Notes under the pieces: model-generated
The model's input: only the letters and a program-made list of their open reading frames with translations
The model's database searches: none
What the model was told of the DNA's origin: nothing
Translations under genes and position numbers: made by a program
Shown: positions 10,949 through 23,091 of the stretch, piece by piece
Layout: every line of letters begins with the position of its first letter
Numbering within the stretch: the stretch's first letter is position 1
NCBI GenBank assembly: GCA_000708835.1
Contig: DF236966.1
Coordinates: 186,001-250,000 of the forward strand
Direction of reading: 5' to 3'
Source of the DNA: Klebsormidium nitens
Taxonomy: Eukaryota > Streptophyta > Klebsormidiophyceae > Klebsormidiales > Klebsormidiaceae
DNA length: 64,000 bases

Positions 10949-12909
10949 CTATATGCAGCGTGGGAAGTGATGGCCCCCCACGTAGCCACCCGCTAATGAT
11001 CTCTTTACGTTTGACTCAAACTGCCTCGGATTGTCCCGCAATACTTCCGCTGCCTCGTGGTTGAGCGGATCGTCGTGGTTTGGGTCCAGGAAGAGATATT
11101 GCAAGCCATAGATGATGGAGCTGATGCTAAGGACGGGTTTCCAGTCTTCCCTCAGAATATTCAGGCAAACGTTGCCCTCCAGGTCGATGTTTGGGTGGTA
11201 GACCTGGAAAACGAGCAGGCACACAGGTTGAAACGAGGAACATGTACTCAACTCCCCATGACTTGGAACAAGATCTGAACTTCGTGACCTGCTTTTGAGC
11301 TTACAGAAGAGTGAGGGTGAAGATACAGATACGAGAACAAAACAAGTGCAGGTTTTGTGAAAAGTACCGACATTGAGTAGAATGCGGTCGAGATCTTCAA
11401 GATGATGAAGTAAGAACAGAGCCCTCTAAAGAGAGCAAAACCTTGCAAATCAACGGCCTCTCGGTCGACCCTAAACCTCTGAACAAAGGCAGGGCAGTCC
11501 TGACCATTCTCTGCCAAATTCTTAGTGAAGTGATTTCGCCTGGACGGATCATGGTCGGCGAAGGCAACCTACCTTCGTTTTGCACTTCACTTTCGGTGCT
11601 TCGTGAGGATAGATGGTCGGTATCGAAAAGCTGAAGACGAAGGTGCCCCCCCTGAGAGAGACAGAGAAGCAGATTGAGCGAGAAACTGAGGAGTCTACAT
11701 TCCTGCACCTGGAACAGATACTCTTGATGGACAGTTGAAAGGCAACCCCCTTCGTATACATTAAGACATGCTAAGACTTTCTTCCAGGGACAAGTGAACA
11801 ACGTCCTCCAAAGCCTGTCAGAATGTCAGGCTTAGATGGGTCACGGATGCAAGATGTGTCCACATCGATGAGAGCAAATCTGACAATAGAACAAGAAAAA
11901 CTCACGTGTAGTACCCCTCGTCCGGTTTTATCGTGATTTCGAAGTTAAGGAGGTCGTTTTTCCCATTTGGAAAAGTGATTGATGTGGTTTTGCTGAGTAC
12001 CAATTCGCTGATATCTGCAGGAAGAGGGATGGAGTATATCGTTTGTGATGGCTTTTGTGTCCTTAATCTGTGCGATGTGGTGAATGCAAGCGCTTAGCCC
12101 TGATTAGTTCCATACAATCTCTCCATTAAAACCATTCGTGCTAAGATAACTCTCCATCCTAACCACTTTGCAGGATTGCTTAGAAAGAGAAAGAAGCAAT
12201 GGAGTAGAACAAAGATTCAGTGATAGGCTAGCAACCAAGTAAAGGAGGAAGTGTTGCTATGGGTCTGAAGCCCAGAACCACTTGGTGGTCGAATCTTGAC
12301 TCCCCAAGTTGCTCGCTTCTTTCAGCATCGGCAGTTATGAAGCAGCCACACTTCACATCAGATGGCCTTAGGAGCATTGCACTAAACAGCTATGTCCGGC
12401 AGTCAAGCAGACTGCCAATTATAAGCACTGAAAGCGCGCGACGACCAATATGTTGGAACAGCAGAAGTCTTGCAAAAGCCAGCCAAATAACCCTAGCACC
12501 AACTGACAACTTGTCACTACATTGCTGGCTAGCATTCTAAGAATTTATATCAGACTACTGACCTCTGAACGCTGATAAGTGTTTGCTTTGGATAATAGAA
12601 ATCACCGGTTTACAGTCTGCTTGTACCAATATCCTTTTGCTTGAGCTGAAAAAGGTTCAACGGCCTTCTTGGCAGAATTAGGTGCTTTCAGATTAAGAGT
12701 TGCTTGAACACTCCCAGATCAAGTCCAGAACAAAAGAACAACCACCAAAAGCTGGCCAATCAAGGTTACTGGAACATTCCACAAGTCCAAAACAACTCAC
12801 CTTTTTGAACTCGCAACTCTCCTGCAGATTGCTTCTTCACAGGCGGCCGTCCATCATTCGCTTCTTTTGCAGCTTCTTGCTTTTTCTTGAGAGAAAAAAG
12901 GTTGATCAT
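10949..12909 (-). CDS. UBC12: UBC12: NEDD8 (RUB)-conjugating E2 enzyme
   Basis: This E2 takes NEDD8/RUB from the AXR1-ECR1 E1 and transfers it to cullins, activating cullin-RING ligases. Model: complement(join(10949..11203, 11573..11651, 11906..12014, 12801..12909)), 183 residues, matching the usual family length of about 184. All splice phases close. The N-terminus [18 protein letters not shown] is the short basic extension that distinguishes UBC12 from other E2s. The UBC fold follows: [31 protein letters not shown]. The catalytic Cys is residue 112 in [11 protein letters not shown]. The C-terminus is [13 protein letters not shown]. An in-frame ATG further up (residue 16 upstream, 12954) is less likely because family members start at MI. 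Confidence 0.95.
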
Positions 12910-13491
12910 GGTGCCCTGGAAATCTAGCAAAACACGGAACCGCAAAGCCTCCACAAGCGTGGGCGAAAAAGTTGTAAGGACCTCCGCAAAGGTACAGGCC
13001 GTAACACTTCAAACCTAAGTGGAAGCCAGCTGCTTCTTCTGCGTGAGGTTGCAGTTGCACCTTGCGCCTCACAACTGAGCTCTCTTCAGTCTTGAGGATT
13101 GTCCTTCCATGGCTGGCTGAATGCCTTGCTGATATTCCCCCGACACAATAGCACTACCTGAGACATATTCAACATATATGTTTTGCATATACTGGCGCTT
13201 GGCTCAGCCCTGGCTTTGCCCGGATAGAAGTCTCCGGGCAGATTGCTTCAACTGAGCACACTCCTATCGATGTAACAGTTCTATATTTAACAAGGTACAA
13301 TGGAGGCCGACGAGATACTCCGCACTGGGCTGCATTTCACCCGGAGCTCCTGCCGAGGATACTGACCAACAAGTATAAGCGCGTATGCATTTGCAATTTC
13401 TGGTCGAATTTGTTGCCAGTTTGCATGAAAAATGCACACAAGTAGACCAGCGTGCAGTCTGCGTTCAGTCGTTCAGAAGCATTGGGGCGAC
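12910..13491. other. Divergent promoter region between UBC12 and UFSP2
   Basis: UBC12 starts leftward at 12909 and UFSP2 rightward at about 13492. The interval must contain both 5' regions. AT-rich TATA-like stretches occur near 13165-13185 and 13278-13290. An ATG at 13300 opens a short frame (MEADEILRTG) that stops before any usable donor, so I did not use it. Confidence 0.4.
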
Positions 13492-16400
13492 ATGGAGCCG
13501 CAGCTCAAGGTTCTTGAGGGCGCCGAGCAGCAGCTGTCTTTCCTTGCCAGGGAGCCAATTGCTCATGGCTTGCTTGTGGGGATTGCTTGCCCCCCACCTG
13601 CAGATATTGCTAGTGCCTCATCATCGTTGCTGATTGCTGGTGCGCTCCGAGCAGTGGAGGAGGATTTTTCCAACCTGCAGAATGATGCAGGTGAGATGCT
13701 AAGGTGGTTCATGACTGCGAATTCTCTTCGGATTTTAAGTGGTGGTTACGCCGTACGGGTGTGCCACAATCAGCACTTTGCCCCTTTGCAGCATTGCTCG
13801 CTAAAAAGGCTGCCAATGAAAACAAAGTGGTCACAACTCTTTGCATCATTAGCGAATCCAAGGGCATAAAAAGATGAGATACTCTTAATCTGGTTCCTGG
13901 TTAAAGTTTGAGAAGACAGATGTAAGTCAAGTTCCTTCTGCTCTGCATAGATCTGGCAGTTATGGCTGATTACGAACCCCAGAGGACATATACATCTGCC
14001 TGCATCACTCAAACACTTTAGCCCCAGTAGCCTCAGCAATCTTCGCTGTGATCTGCCGAGGGCCTGTCCATTCAGCACAACCATTTTCAACCGTTCAATC
14101 ACAAGTGTATCTAGATCAGTCAGGCATGGACTTTTGTGGTGAGCGCAATCAAGCCAGTGAGATAGCAAGCGGCTTCGCTGCAATGCAGCCAGTTCATGAT
14201 GTATTCCTGTGATTCAACAAAGTAACTCCTGTCCTGCAGCCCGGCTCCTTGATACGGTGCCTGAAGGCTTTCAAGCAGTGGGAGCATTCTGGACTGAGCC
14301 AGACGGACAAATGGCAAAGGCCTGCAGCCTGCTTTCTGCCACTACTTCACGTCAGAGCATTACGGACACGCCAGCAATACTGGCATGCTTGGGCGAGGGG
14401 AATGGCCAGCCGCAGTACTTCTTGGCACCTCCTGTAAGTTCTCCCACTGTGCTCTTTGGAAACAATGATGCAAAAACAATCAAAAAAGCTTTCAGTGGTC
14501 AATAATGCTCTGGATTAATAGAACTGCGCTGGTGTTCTGAGACGGCCTCATTGCTTTTCATGAAAGAAGTTTCTGTTTCCAGTAATCCCGTCACTAAATC
14601 TACACTTTCGCTTGCTTCTTTAGTATCTCTAACATGAAGAACGCCCTTGGCAGATGACCCAGGACCGAATCGCCAATTCTGAGAAGAAGCGAGTCGACGT
14701 TCAAGCGGTCGACCAGAGCGCCCTGTGGGAGGCTCACGTCCCCCTGCGCTGCAGCCTTCCCGTCCTTCTCCAGATCCCCACCACCTCCCCAGCTTTCCCC
14801 ACTCCACGAGAGATTGACACAGCATCAGAGAAAGTCATGCAGGACCTGCGTTCGGAGTCAGCAGCCTTTCTCGTAGACAGCGCGAAAGAACCTTCTTGCT
14901 CAGTTTTGGTACAACCATGGGACCACGAGGCTAGTGTCACTGGGAGGGGTTTTGCGTCTGGGGGGGTCAGTACGAGTGGGAAGAAAGGGGGGGGCAAGGG
15001 GAAGAAGAAGGCGGTGGTGCCAGAGGCGCAGGGGGAGAAGAACTTTGACGAGATGACTTGTGAGGAGCTGGGAGGTGCCACAGAGCCGTCAACGCACCAG
15101 AAGGTACGAAACTCCAACGTTGCTGACAAAAGGTGAAACGTCCGATGTTGTCGACGTGAGACTTGAGACGAAGACATGCGAGCTATTAGCTGCCTGTCGA
15201 CTTGCCCTGCTGATCTGCGCTAGCACTCCTATTTCTTCTGGACATGTGGTCCACTGAGTTTGGGAAGCAACTAATTGAGGACGTGTCAACCGTGCAAGGA
15301 GTGTTGCTGCTCTGTCTACCTGGGTTTCTCAGCTTGCGCATCAACAAGCTTCAATGAAGTTGGGTTCTGCGATCATTTTTGGACTTCTTTTCGCCTACTA
15401 CTTCATCGAATGCTTCATCAGAAAAGATGGTTCTGGCATTCTGATTCGCAATATTTCTTCGTCACTGTTCCTGTATGGCCTAACATGCGGGCGATGCTTG
15501 CAGATACCTAAGCCAATCCGCGTCACCTTCTTGCAAAGGCAATCCTGTTCTGGTGACGCGCTTCGAGCTCCCTACCTCAGCTCTGAGCCTGGTAAGATGC
15601 ACTCTTGGTCGACAAGCTGTTGCTTTGGGTTCAAAATTTTGGACTCGGCTTTAGCACCACTCTTGTACTTGACTTTGTTCTTTGTGTCTCCTTCCATGCC
15701 TCTCTTCGAGAAAGAGTGCGCCAAGGAAAACTGCATTCACGTCAGTGCTTGATAGCAGTCCCATCCGACGATCTTCAAAAAATGCCTTCCTCTCATACCC
15801 ATCTTAAAGCCCGTACTCACTAGCGCACGCGTAATAAGAGCACCCTTCTGTTGACTCCGCAGCTTTTCGCTGCTCCCCAAGTCGTTGTTCTTTCTGACCA
15901 TGTAACAAACCTGGGTCTTAACCCTTCATCTTTGCAGTTGCGTCTCCAACGACTCTTTACCCCCTCCCCCTGTCCCTCGACGTTCTTTGCATCGCCCCAG
16001 CGGCCATGCACCTCACTGACGCCGTCCGAACGCTAATCGTCCCTGCTCTAGAAAAGCAGCTGCAACATGCCGTTCAGCTAGCTCAGGACCACAAGCGGGG
16101 GGTCGTTGCGCACCTGTTTCACCCCCCTGGCGTGTTATTCCCGGTGACAGCGCTGTACCCGCACTCCAGAGACGAGGGAGAGCAGCTCTTGGGTGAGTGT
16201 AAGCGTAGGCTAGAGTTGCTGATCAGCGGTACTTCTTATCTATCCCGCTTGCTTTGGTGTTTGATTGTGATTGGGGAGCGGGTGTCCTTTCCTGAACGGC
16301 CACCCGAAGAAGGTTGCATATCGCACATCGGCTGCCTATCCTTCCGTTTCCGCTGAAGGCGAATGCGAAGCCGAAGCCGCTCTAAGGAGATGAGAAGTTG

Positions 16401-19400
16401 GTTCAGAGCGACGGGCGACGACTCTTCTCAAATCTTTTTTGATTGTGCTTTCAACATAAGCAAGTTCGCAAATACTGCCTCCTCCGAAGCGCTGGGCCAA
16501 AGGCGCAAGATAGACAAGGTGATTCAAAAAATAATATCAAAAAGGTAAAGCGTAATAACAAAACTTGGATAAGAAAGACAAGGCTGGTAGTCTAAACCCT
16601 AAGACTGATGCTTCTTTCTGCAGTGGGCATTCGGACGCACCTCCACCGCCAACTGGGACTGCCTCTGGACCGCCCGTTGCTGAGGTCAGCGAACGCTCTG
16701 TTGTCCGCTGATGCGGAACCTGGCTCTGCCGAGGCGTCCACAAGTGGCAGGCTGTTGGACGTCCACGCCGGCATCCGGCCGTCCGGAAGTGGGTACCCTT
16801 CTTGAGACGATGTGTCCGGCACTCCGCTTGACTGTTTCTGCTTCCTTGTTAGTGCTCGTTCTAATCGTTCTAAAAGTGGGGAAGCATTGTCCAGACGTTT
16901 CTGGGTAGGTGAAGGTTTCCATCTTGGCGAGCACGCAGAGTCCATCTAGTCTTTAATCTGTTGACCGCTTTCGGACCCATTGAAGGACGGACTTCCGCGC
17001 CGGCAGAGGCTTCTGAAGCGAGCATACAAGGGTTTCAGATGTAGCCCGTCCTCGAGCGGTGGCTGCATTGACAAATCTCCTTGTCCCGCTTCCTGCGCGA
17101 ATCCCGACGGTTGTATCGATCGGTGCAATTGAAGCAGCTTAGCGAGAATCCGAACACTCTCATTCACGCTTTTGCGCAAGCTGCTCCGAGCGACTGGACT
17201 GGCGCCGGCAAACCCTTTATTCGTTTCCTCGTGCAGTCGCCAACGGCAAGCTGAGCCTCATCCACGGCTCCTACGAGTACTACCACTACATGCAGGACCG
17301 AATAGACGACAAGGTGAAGCCGTCTCACGTGCATTAGCTTCGTTTAGCATTATCTGTCCCCATTTTTAAAAGAGCGTCACTGAGGGTCTCTGTTGTTCTG
17401 TATTTAGTTCTACACGAAGCCCACCCAATGAAGCACTGAAGCGCGTGTATCCTTGTCTCAATTTGTTTGGCCTAAGATAGAGCGTCCACCAGTGTGAGGC
17501 TGTTATTCTGCCAAGTGCGGTAAATGCCTTTGTCATTTGCCCGCTTACTTCGTGCCGGGCGTCAGACCATGTCTCCGTGCTTATCACGGTCTCCGAACTC
17601 GGTCTGTGACCTCATCTGTGATCCTGCTAGCCGCAGCCTTGCAGTGACGCCAGCATGACGTCAGCCCTCTTCATTCGTATTTTTCCTTGCAGGGCTGGGG
17701 CTGCGCCTACCGCTCGCTGCAGACGATCGTCTCGTGGTTCCGGCTCCAGAACTATACCACCGTACCCGTACCCTCGCACAGGTAAAAAGCAGCAAGGTCC
17801 CTTCGGATCTGGCTTCTCTGGCTTCTCTGAACAAATTGAGATTACTGCGCAATCGACCAATTGAAAGTTTGCAGTCCCGAACACGAGTTCGAGCCGCAGA
17901 GCCGACACCTGGCACACCCAGTCCAATTCTTTCACGCGTTTTATATGCTTACCTGTAGATTTCAGTGATTTCAGCTTCGTTCCTCTCCGCCGCTTGCAGG
18001 GCAATACAGCAGACGCTCGTGGACCTGCAGTATAAAATGGCATCCTTTGTGGGCTCTGCGCAGTGGTTTAATGCCGTCGCGCATTTTCGCGTGGTCTCCA
18101 CATGCGTTTTGAGTCCGTTTTGTTCTACCCCTCGCAGGACCATTCAGCAGACGCTGGTGGACCTGCAGGACAAGGAGGCATCTTTCGTGGGCTCCTCCCA
18201 GTGGATTGGCGCCATCGAGCTGGGCTACATCCTGGACGCACTGCTCGGGGTGAGCTGCAAAATTATTGGCGCATTTCTTCGAACTCTCCCGTCTTTTAAG
18301 TCTTCTCGTTGATTACATTCGAAATGGTAGTGCTCAGGGGGATTGTGGACGGAATTGAGCCTCCAAACCAGTCGCGAAGGCCTTGTCCGCAGGCCTCGGA
18401 CGAATCACGCAGTTTCACATTGACCACTCTGTCCCCTTCTGCACTTAGAAGGATCAAACGCAGTGTCAATTTCTCTCCGAAACAATGCTGACTTCGGATT
18501 TCGGCAGACTTGAGAAGCGCTACAGAGAGAGAGCTCTATTGGACGTCCGCTTCCTCGAATCACAGCCCGTCGCCTGCCTGACCAGGGCGAATGACCGTGC
18601 ACCCTTGCAATACAGCCGAGACTCCGACTGTGACTGCAATGTGCTTCCGCTCCTTTTCAGTTTCCTCTGTTCCGCTGTGTGCAGGTCACGTGCAAGGTGC
18701 TGAACGTCAGCTCGGGAGCGGACCTTCCGTCCAAAGCTCGGGAGCTGGCACACCACTTTGACACCCAGGGAACACCCGTCATGATCGGTGAGCTTGTGGG
18801 GGTTTCAATCCGCGACATTTACAGCTCTTTGCGTCAAACCTGCCATCGGGTTTCAATTGTTCGGCGGGTGGTTCCTGACCTTGAACCATCCGATCGTCGA
18901 TAAGGAAGGCATTGAACGGCTCAGGATCAAGAACCGTGCTCCAAAAAGTTGGATCTAATTGGAAAAATGACGCGAACAGCTGTATGCTTGACAGAACGGG
19001 GAAACGGGTCGACTTGTGTATTTGCGCAATTGGAAGATGGATAGTAACGCGAGTAGGACACCGGGCATCGGTTTCTTTGTGTGCAGCGCTGCTGTTGATC
19101 GACCGGAGAAGATTGCCGTCTGCCGTGCGTTTAGAAACTGTCGTTGATTATGAGCTGTCCACAAATGAATTTTCACAAGCAAAATCGCAGCGCCTCGCAT
19201 CGGACCCCTTCGCCTGATCCCTACTGCCTGCGCTCTCCCCTCACGAGCTTGACATTCTTCCCCCAGATCACTTCTTGCGCTATAGAGTCCAAGAAAGTCC
19301 ACTTTATCGGAACCTGAATCTGTTGCAGGTGGCGGCGTGCTTGCGTACACTCTCCTGGGCATCGACTACAACGAGCTGACTGGGGAGTGCGCCTTTCTGA

Positions 19401-19549
19401 TCCTGGACCCCCATTACACCGGAGGAGAGAGCCTCAAGGCCATTCAAAGCGGTCAATGGATCGGGTGGAAGCGCGGCGGGGCAAACGGCATTTTTGTACA
19501 AAACGCCTTCTACAACTTGCTGCTGCCGCAAAGACCGCAAATTGTGTAA
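13492..19549 (+). CDS. UFSP2: UFSP2: Ufm1-specific cysteine protease
   Basis: UFSP2 matures the ubiquitin-like modifier UFM1 and removes it from targets, chiefly ER-associated ribosomal proteins. Model: join(13492..13690, 14240..14433, 14654..15103, 15504..15591, 15938..16192, 16624..16788, 17237..17313, 17693..17781, 18138..18249, 18685..18787, 19329..19549), 650 residues, close to plant UFSP2. Every phase agrees. The C-terminal peptidase domain shows [11 protein letters not shown], the catalytic Cys480 in [40 protein letters not shown] and the Asp604/His606 pair in [11 protein letters not shown]. It ends [11 protein letters not shown]. The N-terminal half carries the non-catalytic domain, with a Lys/Gly-rich low-complexity insert near residue 245-262 ([12 protein letters not shown]). 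The start is less certain: 13492 is the first ATG in the open frame, and an upstream exon is possible. A copy of the 18138 exon lies at 18000. Confidence 0.94.
18000..18137 (+). repeat. Upstream in-frame duplicate of a UFSP2 exon
   Basis: The exon at 18138 begins [20 protein letters not shown]. An upstream copy beginning at 18000 encodes [20 protein letters not shown] followed by QWFNAVAHF, and it has its own acceptor (cgcttgcag). The copies are offset by exactly 138 bp. The reading frame is open from the copy through the real exon. The copy diverges sharply after about 90 bp and lacks a clear donor. It looks like a decaying partial exon duplication, or an alternative 3' splice site that would add 46 residues. 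Confidence 0.85.
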
Positions 19550-20459
19550 CGTCCAACGTGAAGCAGGATCATCCTTGTTGACACTTATAACGTCCCGTAA
19601 GTCTTCTGATGGAAACACTTTTGTGCTTTGTTTGCGCCCCAAATTCAAAAATGCCAGCCGTAGTAATGAGCTCACAACACGTTCCATCGGGCTGGGGATC
19701 GGGTCCGGAAAGAAACACAGATTTGTTGCACGTGCGCATGCATAATGTCTTCACCAAGTAGAGGCCCTACGCATGTGTTCAGCCTGGCGTTCTCTCCGCG
19801 CGTTGCCCGACCGCGCCCAAAATCTAATTATGTTTGCAGCGGCCCAACAAGTCAACGGGTACATCTGCATCTATGCCAATGATGATTTGTCGCATGCTTC
19901 AGCGCGTCACTGCCGTCTGTAGCTGAGCCTGTAGCTGAGTTAGCGCGGCCACACATAGCTTCCATATGGTATGTGCAAACGGACGGTCCAGCTAGGCCGG
20001 TAGTGATTGCCATGGCGGCCAGCACCATGATGCATCACAAATTAAACATGTGCGGGCCAGTATGTGTATGTAACAGACTCTGGTAGTCGGACCAGATTCG
20101 TCCATAATCATTGGAATGTAACATACATGGTCGACCTTACAGTGACTGACATCATTCCGCAGAGCATGAACAAGGTCAAGGTACGTGACTACAGGCTTCC
20201 TGCTTGTATGATCTTGCAAAATGGAAGTTGAAACGAGAAATTGCATCCTAGAAGAGTTCCAAACGGAAATGCACAGCGCCTCGACTCGGATAGAAAAATC
20301 GTCACTAGCTACAATCTCGACTAGCATTGGCTGCTTTCACTGTATTAATCCCAAACATCAGAGACTTCGGTCCTCGACTTTCTACAAGGTCGCATGTCAC
20401 TGTGCCCGAGGCCCTCTCTTGTTAGCCCTTTTATTTACAAAGCCCGTTCTCGTCCCCGC
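19550..20459. other. Intergenic region between converging UFSP2 and sHSP
   Basis: It should contain both 3' untranslated regions. Short open frames here (for example 19992-20327 minus and 20221-20514 plus) lack splice context or family features. I see no RNA gene or mobile element. Confidence 0.4.
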
Positions 20460-20468
20460 TCAGTGGGT

Positions 20469-20499
<31 letters not shown>

Positions 20500-22638
20500 C
20501 TGCCGCTGCCGTAGTCAATCTGGACGTTCCTCTTCTCCTCCTTGGGCTTCTCCTTCTTCGGGATCTCGATCTTGAGCACGCCTTGGTCCATCTTGGCCGT
20601 GATCTTGCTGACGTCAGCGTTGTCAGGGAGCCTGCACAGAAGCGCGCGCGATCAATTTTCTTATCTGAAGAGCTGGCTGTCCTTAAAAACAACTGCACTC
20701 GTCAGCAGGACCGTCCCCTGTGCACTGCTTCATGAGCATATCTTATGGCAGACTCGGAAGCAAGTCTCAGGTTTATGTCGTCTACTCCGAATCTTCTTCA
20801 CATTATCGCAACCGGGACGCCCACATGAACAGAAGTGTGGAAGAAAGGTCAAACCCCCACAATAAAGGACTCGAAGGCGCAAATCCTTTGCAAGGCAGTT
20901 TGTGGTTGGTGAATGTATCGATCCGCTTTTGCAAGGGCCAGAGGGGAGCTAGCAAGCAGCGGTAGACTCGATGCACAAAAGAAGAAGTCTTGTTACTGAG
21001 GCGTCGATCCTCTTGGGACACGTCGCCGAGCTCCAATCGTAGTCATTCTGATTGCTGACTGCGGGCGGTTCTCAGGGATGATTCACCAGGTAAGAACGCA
21101 TACGAAGCTACGCAGGCAGCAAAGTCTGTTTGCGCGAAGTTTCTTGTTGATCCCTCCATTCCTAGTGAAAGAATAATCCCAAGCTGCCCATCAAAGATAT
21201 CCCACCAGATTGGAAGCACTTACCCCCCCGGGTGGCTAACCCCCACCTAAATCTGCACATTACGCTCGATTCCAGAACGTGGTTAGGAGGCAATAAATCG
21301 GTGGTTAACACTGACCTGAACCTGCGCAGGAAGCGGCCGACGACCCTCTCGTAGCGGTGCACTCTGTCGTCATCCTGGCGGTCCTCCTTGACCCGCTCGC
21401 CGCTGATCACCAGGGTGTTGTTGTCCTCCACCGTCACGTTGATGTCGTTCCGGGCCACCCCTGCAGCGGAACGGACGGAATGAGACCCAGTCTTTGACAC
21501 GTGTCTTGGCAGGTAACGAACAACGTACACTGTCTGCTGCTGATGGGAAACAGACGCGAAGCAAGTTGACCGCAGTTGAAGCAGTAGATCAGGTTGCGTT
21601 AGATTTAGGAAGCTTCTGAAGAATACGAGCTCTACGCATACGGCTCGGCTTTCCGAAAAGCATTTCGGACACTTTCTGGTCGAAGCATGCACTAAGGAGG
21701 GAGAAGATGAGGCGCCATTGCACCGTAGGGGAAGAAAGCCGATACTTGAACCTTTCGAATTCAAGGAGAACGCATATGAGCCATGTGAAGACCCCAAACT
21801 CCGAGCATGAGAAGTCAGCCTTCAGATTTTTGAATTTTCAAATGCATGCTGAAAGGTGCTTCCGTTCACTCACCCGGCAGGTCGACCTGGATCACGTGCT
21901 TGTCAGGCTTCTCTGCATTGCAACGCAAACGGTGTCTTCAGTTTCTTCAAACCGGCATTCTAAGCCGCTTATGAGCTTTTACCGAAGCTTTTTCGTTCTC
22001 GTACGTTTTGAAGCATGAAGCTTAGAACAATGCTCAATGACACTTTCTCAGTTTTATTTCAGACCTCAGAGGATTTTAGAAGACAAGCAAGACCCGTAGA
22101 GCTGAGAGGCATGGAAAGACTGGTCGAGCAACGCCAGAGCGGGCATCTATTGAGAACATGCACGAAGGCAACTGCCTAAACCCGCAAAAAGCAGACAATT
22201 TTCGTCTGATTTTGAGGCTCATCACCACAGAAATTTATGTCATGCAACTGATCTGAGGGCATAGGACAAGCTTTCTCACAAGAACAGGGCTGAAATTTGT
22301 TATCTCTTTGCATAGCAACGCCAAAAGATGCACCAAAAGCTCGGGCCGCCCAACGGCATCAACCGAACGAGTTGATTATCCCACTAGGCTTCTTCCAGAA
22401 CAATCTCGAGCTTGTAAGGATTCCACATGAAGGAGAGTCGCGTTCGAAAGGCCTCAATGTAAACGCCTGTTTCCCCACCAATCCAGTCGACCTTGGTGTT
22501 GGCGATGGCGCGCGCGTCGTCCGACAGCTTGTTGCCAGTCTGGTCGCCCGTGTCCGGGCGGAACGCCACCAACCGGAACGGATCGAAGACATCACCGAAG
22601 GGGTCGCCGCCCCCCGCGAAGAACGTGCTCAGAGCCAT
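20460..22638 (-). CDS. Small heat shock protein (HSP20/alpha-crystallin family)
   Basis: An ATP-independent holdase chaperone that binds unfolding proteins. Model: complement(join(20460..20631, 21316..21460, 21874..21912, 22479..22638)), 171 residues, with all phases closed. The N-terminal arm starts MALSTFFAGGGDPFGDVFDPF, and there is no obvious organelle signal. The alpha-crystallin domain has VDWIEKPDKHVIQVDLPG, VTVEDNNTLVISGER, the FLRRFRLPDNADV beta-strand pattern and MDQGVLKIEIPKK, the consensus III region ending in the GVL motif. A VQI (IXI/V-type) oligomerisation motif follows. The C-terminal tail is unusual: a Gly/Ser then Gly/Thr low-complexity stretch. A cytosolic location is inferred from the absence of signals. 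Three introns are more than most land-plant sHSP genes have, which are often intronless. Confidence 0.92.
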
Positions 22639-22873
22639 GGCGCTGGAAACACTCTGGCTGCTGCTGCTGAAGGGGGCGCTGGGAAGGGGGAAGTTACAAA
22701 GAGGCCTTGAGCGGAAGCGCTTTCAGGAAGCTTGGCTTCTTTGCAGAGGTAAGCAACGCAAGGTTGAAATTTAGGATCGAAGCACTCCAAAAGCGGAGCA
22801 GTGTCGTGCCTGCGTCACCTAGACTTGAATTTGAAGCAGACAAGACGTGAAGTGATCGAGTCAGGATGAGCTC

Positions 22874-22903
22874 ATATTAACAGGAAGCGTCGAGAAAATT
22901 CGG
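22874..22903 (-). promoter_or_regulatory. Heat-shock-element-like promoter of the sHSP gene
   Basis: At 22884-22901 the plus strand reads GAAgcGTCgaGAAaaTTC, which is four alternating nGAAn/nTTCn units at 5-bp phasing with one mismatch (GTC for TTC). It lies about 250 bp upstream of the sHSP start codon. A TATA-like ttaatatg follows on the minus strand at about 22873-22880. The heat-shock-factor binding pattern is well established; function here is inference. Confidence 0.55.
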
Positions 22904-23076
22904 CGAGAGGGTGTGAAGCGCGTGACACCGCCTCATGCACGGATCGTAACGCAGAATGACGCAGCTCTTCTTGCTTTCAAGTCTCGCTGGCCTTCGCCGC
23001 TTCCATCACCAAATCTTCTTTGCGCCGTTCCACTTGCTCGCCACTCGTGTGGCTCTAGGATAGCGGAGTGATAAAG

Positions 23077-23091
23077 CTTCGTCAAGTTTCG
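23077..23091 (-). promoter_or_regulatory. Second imperfect heat shock element
   Basis: The plus strand reads TTCgtCAAgtTTC at 23078-23090, three 5-bp-phased units with one mismatch (CAA for GAA). It is about 440 bp upstream of the sHSP start. It is weaker than the element at 22884. Confidence 0.35.

Noticed and set aside
13300-13371. ATG at 13300 as the UFSP2 start
   Set aside because: Its frame reaches a stop before any donor site, and there is no evidence of a joining exon.
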